64,000 nt of DNA. Source: Lamellibrachia satsuma (lineage: Eukaryota; Annelida; Polychaeta; Sabellida; Siboglinidae). The position numbers and the translations under genes were made by a program. A model generated the notes under the pieces. The model had not been told where the DNA came from. It made no database searches and worked only from the letters and a program-made list of their open reading frames with translations. Shown here piece by piece: positions 58,741 to 64,000 of the stretch. The stretch's first letter is position 1. Each line of letters starts with the position of its first letter. The stretch spans positions 1,728,599 through 1,792,598 of the forward strand of contig BSQZ01000040.1 in the NCBI GenBank assembly GCA_033239005.1, written 5' to 3'.

Positions 58741-59621
58741 TTCTGTGGGAACCTGTCATAACTGAATCGCCCAATTAATGCCAAATAGTGGATTGACTGC
58801 CCTGTTCAATTGAAATTGGGTCACAATGAAGACGAGGCGGGGTCATAATATGTCCCTATTAATCGTTGTTCCAGCTGATAAGCCACATGTATAATGTCAT
58901 GGTTACAGGGGGCGCATAAACATCACGCAACAAAATGGTCCAAGCTTCGAATGGTAGCAAGACGGTGATCCCCTGTCCATTCCACTTAAAGTCCGACAGT
59001 TTAACCACTGTGCCGTGTTGCACCTCACACCAGCGAAATAAGCACTTCGACGTATATAGTCGTACTCGTCATCGACTAATAAAACTGCACAGAAAAGGAC
59101 CATTGATCTCGCTGTTTATAACCTACACATAAGAAATATAAAGACAAGTGCATGCCAAAACGTAGCGACAATTCTCCATTCTACTAATTCCGTAATGGTC
59201 TTATGCGTCGAAATCGACTTATATTGAATGAATACCACATGCATAAATTGTTATGCAGTTGTAGATATGTTTCCGACTTTTGTCAAAGCAAACATTGACA
59301 TATAATGTTAGAGTGGCGATAAACTTTACATCACGTACAGTGTAAACACATTAACCCGATTTGCAAAGATATCATCTAACCACGACACTGGGTGTTTTGG
59401 GGTACTGGTGGTCATGACGTATGTCCGAGGGCGTGTGTGCGCAGATACACATGATTCGTAGGTCGGTATGGTACGGAGCGGAATTCCTAGATCAACTTGC
59501 CAGATGCCTTTGCATGACCGAACCTTCCGTTCGGCTGCGCCATTCGTATTCGCGTTCTTTGTCAATGTCAGACAGCGACAATGTAGCATTTCATATAACC
59601 GCGAAGACTATTCGTTTATAA
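58741..59621. repeat. Tandem duplication unit Y, copy 1
   Basis: Homologous to 60325-61182: both share GCCAAATAGTGGATTGACTG, the tRNA-like segment (GTCCATTCCACTTAAA.TCCG), TCTTATGCGTCGAAATCGAC and TTCCGTTCGGCTGCGCCATT. A minus-strand frame (59589-59326 and 61169-60780) is partly preserved between copies, M-L-H-C-R-C-L-T-L-T-K-N-A, but no family is recognised. Confidence 0.85.
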
Positions 59622-59625
59622 TATC

Positions 59626-60183
59626 CACCTGTGCATGTAGCCAGGTACTCATTTATACAGCTAAGTGAACTGTAGGAACGTGGGGTGAAAAATTGCCAAA
59701 TCTTCGAAACGGCAGCAAGTGGATTCGAACCCGGGTTCTCTCTCCGGCGTTCTAACAGCGACATTACCACGCCCCATTGGTTAGTTGCAAATTGATATGT
59801 TTTAGTAACTCCTATAGGTGCACAGGCCCTAACCATCATGACTTTTTCCATTGAAGAAGTGCCACTGAGTGAGAGGAACGAGGAGACCGGGTAACTACCA
59901 TTACCAAACAATTTTGCACACGTTGAAGTGTCACGGTGTCCTGGAGAGCAATATTGTGAAAAGGGGAATTGCAATAGTCAAATCTACTAATAGGACCAGT
60001 TGCAATTGTTTTGGTGACAGAAAAATATATATTATGTTTAAGGTTAAAGTCTTATCAAGAGTAATTCCTAAATTCCGTGGTGAGACCACTGGCATGAAAT
60101 TCGATCTACTGATGAAGGAAACTCAACTACGCTAATGCGTCATTGAAACGACATGGTGAAAGCGGGTATATTGTATTTTTAAT
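59626..60183. repeat. Tandem duplication unit X, copy 2 with insertion
   Basis: Second copy of 54741-55104, interrupted by a tRNA-related insertion at 59663-59867. Confidence 0.85.
59663..59867 (-). mobile_element. tRNA-related SINE-like insertion
   Basis: Present in X copy 2 and absent from X copy 1. Its minus strand carries an A box-like GCGTGGTAATGTCGCTGTTA and a B box GGGTTCGAATCC (59713-59724) at tRNA-like spacing. Imperfect direct repeats (CTAAGTGAA / CTGAGTGAG) flank it. Confidence 0.6.
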
Positions 60184-61182
60184 GGGCAGGTTGCTTTTTT
60201 CTCACTCAAACGCACAATCTCAAATACAACACATTCAAACACACGCACACGCACACGCAGAATGCACACGCACACGCACAAGCACACGCACACACCTCAA
60301 ACACAACGATAATTTTGGGTTTTTTGCGGGAACCTGTCATAACTGAATTGCCCACTTAATGCCAAATAGTGGATTGACTGCCCTGTTCAATTGAAATTGG
60401 GTCACATTGAAGACGAGGCGGGGTCAAAATATGTCCCTATCAGCCAATGTTCCATCTGGTATGCCCCAGGTCTAATGTCATGGTTATAGGGGGCTCATAA
60501 CCATCACGCAACAAAATCGCCCAAGCTTCGAAAGGCAGGAAGAGGGTTCGTTCCCCGGTCCATTCCACTTAAAATCCGACAGTCTAACTACTGTGCCGTG
60601 TTGCACCTCACGCCAGCGAAAGAAACACCTCGATGTATATAATTGTACTCCTCATCGACTAATACAATTGCACAGAAAAGGACCATTGATCTCGTTGTCT
60701 ATAACCTACACATAATAAATATACAGTGCTTGCCAAAAACGTAGCGACAATTCTCCATTCTACACATTCCGGAATGGTCTTATGCGTCGAAATCGACGTA
60801 CATTGAATGAATACCACATGAATAAATTGCTATGCCGTTGTAGATATGTTTTCGATTTTTATTCAAGCAAACCTTGACACCTAATAGGAAAGTGGCGATA
60901 AACCTTGTCGCTCGCACCCACAGTGTAAACAAATTAACCCGATTTGTAAAGATATTATCTAACCACGACACGGGTGGTTCTGGTGTATCATGATATGTCC
61001 GAGGGCGTGCGTGCGCAGATACACATGATTCATAGGTCGGTAAGGTACGGGGCGGAACTTGCAGATAACAAGAACCAGGTGCTCTTGCATTGAATGACCG
61101 AACCTTCCGTTCGGCTGCGCCATTCGTACTCGCGTTCTTTGTCAATGTCAGACAGCGACAATGTAACATTTCATATAACCGT
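60184..61182. repeat. Tandem duplication unit Y, copy 2
   Basis: Starts at the junction with X copy 2, includes CACACG hexanucleotide units at 60238-60290, and then follows unit Y. Unlike copy 1 it is not separated from X by LINE insertions, so it shows the pre-insertion arrangement. Confidence 0.8.
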
Positions 61183-61780
61183 CAAGCACAAACGTCCCTC
61201 TGTGGACTCGAGGCCAAGCCGAGGCACGTAGATCACTATCTGTAGTCGACTGACGTCAATGAACAACAAATCGGTCTTGTGATAGAATCACCGTCTCTGT
61301 CCGACCAGTCTAAGCAACAGCTGTGGTAAAGAGCAGCTGGTCTGCGCTGGCGACTGATAAACGTCACCTTACAACTTATATATTGTTATCATAAAATTGA
61401 CATAACAGAAGTAACGATGTTGGCATTATATTGAAGCAAGTTATGCCAGTAATGAACATTTCTTAATTAAGATGCTTACAAGTATACAAGTATTACAAGT
61501 ATGCAGACTAATAAGTTGCAGCGCTAAATCGTAACTGCTGGCTACTTAAAGTAACCGCACCTGCGCGTTAAACGTTGCTTCTCTCCTTTGCTTCTCTCAC
61601 TCTTAACTTGCATGTCGCCACGATTAGCTCAATCAAACCTTCAGTTTGCTGTGTGTCCGTTTGTTGCCAACAGATCGGTCAGTTGGTGTTCTAAAACTAT
61701 CAGTCTGTTCGCCCTCCAGTCTGGTTTGTCTGGTAACACTAACACAATGCTTGTCTCTGAACTAGAGGACAAGAGACAAC
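61183..61780. other. No recognisable gene
   Basis: Unique-looking sequence after the duplication. A TGACGTCA palindrome lies at about 61251-61258, but no gene start was supported. Confidence 0.45.
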
Positions 61781-61784
61781 ATTA

Positions 61785-61995
61785 GTAAAGGATGAGTGTA
61801 GATTGGATATCAGGAAGTAGTCGTTCTCACAGAGGACACTAAATCAATGGAACAAATTATCTACAGATTGTGTAAATGTTAGCAGCGTGAATATATAAAA
61901 AAAAGTTTACACATATCTCAGAAGGGCGGGTTTCACCTAGCATTGTTGGAGTCAATGCCAATGGTTTCCTTGTCCTTGTTAAATCTTGGTAAATC
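61785..61995 (+). pseudogene. CR1-like LINE 3' fragment
   Basis: Matches 8870-9075: K-D-E-C-R-L-D-I-R-K, Q-W-N-K-L-S-T-D-C-V, then the 3' tail with CCAATGGTTTCCTTGTCC and TTGTTAAATCTTGGTAAATC. Strongly 5'-truncated. Confidence 0.8.
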
Positions 61996-62001
61996 TACTT
62001 G

Positions 62002-62047
<46 letters not shown>

Positions 62048-62058
62048 TGCCTGCCTGC
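62002..62058. repeat. (CCTG)n microsatellite
   Basis: About 14 CTGC/CCTG units directly after the LINE tail, suggesting the repeat grew from the LINE 3' end. Confidence 0.95.
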
Positions 62059-62059
62059 A

Positions 62060-63440
62060 TATCTGACTAACAAACCAGCTCCATGTCCCCTCGTCTTGGC
62101 ATCATGCCTGCCTGCCCGTCTGACAGCCTACCCCATGTCTGATTTCCCTCTTGCCTGGGAGTTCGCTTCTTCGACTGCAGCATGTAGCACATCCACAATT
62201 TCGGCACAGCCGAATTCGAAAATCCCCTAGTTATACATCTGAATATCGTGTATAAAACATTGCTGGTTGTCGCAGTCGCTGTTATGTAGGTAAGGCATGC
62301 AGCATATTTCATCATGCAAGCTGGAGGGCATGGCCCTCTGCAACAAATTCCTCTGTCCTGATTTGCTCCACAACCTGCCTTATCTACAGCGTACTCTTCA
62401 ACCAAGTCATACGGATTATTTTTTAAACGATACACATCTAGGTCAAAATTTTCAGTAGGAAATAGGTGGGACCTTGATATTAGACGTAAGTAAAAAAAAA
62501 TTCAAAATGTCGCTGAAATGGTGCTTTCTTGTAAATAGAGGGTCTGTCGGAGCAGGTTGTGTTTTAGACAAACAACACAAATTTAATCGCCAACTAAATT
62601 TGGGGCACCCAGGAAAAAGGACAACATATTATCCCGTGGTCCCAACGATGCACCCTAGGAGAATAATTTCACGGCTTGATAAATATATTCACATGTAACT
62701 TAGCATTCGTGGAGTGTCTGGTCAAACTAATTCTTTAATTTGTGTAAGTGAATAACAGTAATAAAATAAATAACATAAAATAAATAAATTAGACCTTCAT
62801 ATTGCGCCGTGTATCCCGGCGAAAACCTGCTCAAAGATGCTAACAATATAATAATAAATAAATAAAATAAGTTTAAGATACGTTTAAAATAAGTCTAAAA
62901 TAAGTTTACAATAAATTTTTATTTTAATAAGTATAAAATAAGTTTTCAATACATTTTAAATAAGTCTTAAATATGTTTTAAATGTGTTAAATATCATTAA
63001 ATGGCATTGCTGCTGTGTACAATAACACGGCCGCACTAAAATGTGCCTTTAGAACGGCTTTAAAAGCGGTTGACTTCTTTGACTGCGGCAGGCATTCAAC
63101 AAATCAGCCGACTTAAACAAAGTCATGTCCATGGTCTTTATAAAGATATGAAATTTGATATGCGGCCCTCTGCTTGTTTGAAAAACATTGTCCGCGGTGG
63201 GCTGCTGCATAATTCACCATGTCGGGTCTGCATTTTGATAATGTCTTATTAGCTTCGCTGTGTGTGTCAAACACACCGGTGTTTGTTGGCAAGAACGATA
63301 CACACGTTATGCCACTGTGTATTTATGCTAAACAACCCTGTTTCTCACACGGTCACCAAACCAATAAATGGAACCTTCGTGCTGGGCAGTAATAAACAGT
63401 TTATCCTTTGTCTTCTAAAAAGGCATACATTTTGACCATC
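62060..63440. other. No recognisable gene
   Basis: AT-rich, with AAAATAAGTTTA-like repeated wording at 62860-62980. Short frames only. Confidence 0.45.
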
Positions 63441-63452
63441 AAATGGCCATCG

Positions 63453-63500
63453 TGAGGCGCGGTGGCTCGGAGGTTAGAGCCCCGGGCAATTTTCATTAAT
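63453..63500 (+). mobile_element. SINE head fragment
   Basis: GCGCGGTGGCTCGGAGGTTAGAGCC at 63456-63480 is an A box-like tRNA start similar to the SINE at 7147. It breaks off before a B box. Confidence 0.45.
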
Positions 63501-64000
63501 AAAATAAAATAACATAACATAATATAGTAATAACAGTAATAATATTATTGTCATATCGAGGTGGATGAAAGTTCAGAATGAAATCGCAAAATCTCAGGCG
63601 CATACTGCCGTGATCTACACAGCTGGCCCAGCCTCGGTTATCAACTACTCGGTAAATGTGTTGATAAAGGTAAACTCTTTACAGGGCGGCATGAATTATA
63701 CGTATTGAAATATATTGTGAAAGGTGAAAGTATGTCAAACAAGCCGTAGTGAAAATTACCCCTAATACATATAACTCCGCCGTGTCACTATTATGTAATG
63801 TAAGACTCTCTGCATCATCATCCAAAATGTGTTTCATATCAAATGTCGGTAATAATATTAGCGATAACATGAATAAATAAAAATAAATAAAAAATAAACC
63901 CTAACAAGTTCAAAGATTAAATTATCCATGTGAATATCACTAACTTAAGCTTTCGTGAATAATACAGTTTGTAATTGTCTCATTCGGTATAAAACATTAA
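63501..64000. other. No recognisable gene
   Basis: AT-rich end of the window without a supported feature. Confidence 0.45.

Noticed and set aside
59700..59770. tRNA gene on the minus strand
   Set aside because: A and B box-like blocks are present, but the segment is a ~200-bp insertion absent from the duplicate unit, so it is a SINE-type insertion.
59326..61169. Pair of similar minus-strand proteins as a host gene family
   Set aside because: The similarity is explained by the Y-unit DNA duplication. The frames differ in length and no domain is recognised.
61251..61258. TGACGTCA cAMP-response element
   Set aside because: A single 8-bp match with no gene start nearby.

Overview
The window is animal nuclear DNA. 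It has GT-AG introns, small symmetric extracellular-domain exons, very many (AT)n microsatellites, and dense relics of RTE, CR1-like, Ty3/gypsy-like, DIRS-like, Mutator-like and tRNA-SINE elements. EGF plus CBM14 (peritrophin-A) modules together with this repeat set suggest a marine invertebrate, most likely a lophotrochozoan such as a mollusc. The species cannot be fixed from the sequence alone.

The one well-supported host gene lies on the minus strand and fills 48839 to 14779. I could assemble 24 coding exons whose phases all agree; from the ATG at 48797 they sum to 3675 nt, exactly 1225 codons including the stop. The product would be a type II membrane protein: a short cytoplasmic tail (residues 1-50), one membrane helix (51-70), a SEA domain split over three exons with a G-S-V-K-V autocleavage-type motif, and a Thr/Ser/Pro mucin-like stalk on two exons. 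A long ectodomain follows, built from a repeating five-exon cassette of EGF, EGF, EGF, eight-cysteine EGF and CBM14 chitin-binding domain. There are three full cassettes preceded by a three-exon partial one, and the final CBM14 exon carries the stop codon. Only that last CBM14 has the canonical six cysteines; the other three all lack cysteines 4 and 5. The inferred role is tethering an epithelial cell surface to a chitinous or mucous matrix (gut lining, cuticle or shell-forming tissue).

Layout: 1-14778 is repeat-rich and holds LINE and gypsy relics, a tRNA-SINE, a DIRS-like relic, and one orphan eight-cysteine EGF exon on the plus strand at 2295-2429. 14779-48839 is the mucin/EGF/CBM14 gene. 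Its introns carry a Mutator-like element with terminal inverted repeats and target duplications (21178-23442), a minisatellite, a LINE that split a duplicated mucin-exon region (about 40690-42937), and G-rich hexanucleotide arrays in the first intron (47588-48380). 49180-64000 is repeat-rich again: LINE scraps, a tandem duplication of roughly 1.6 kb units, and a nearly intact RTE retrotransposon (55234-58418) bounded by a 16-bp target duplication.

No rRNA gene, functional tRNA gene, CRISPR array or bacterial-type operon was seen. Promoters and untranslated exons could not be located with confidence.
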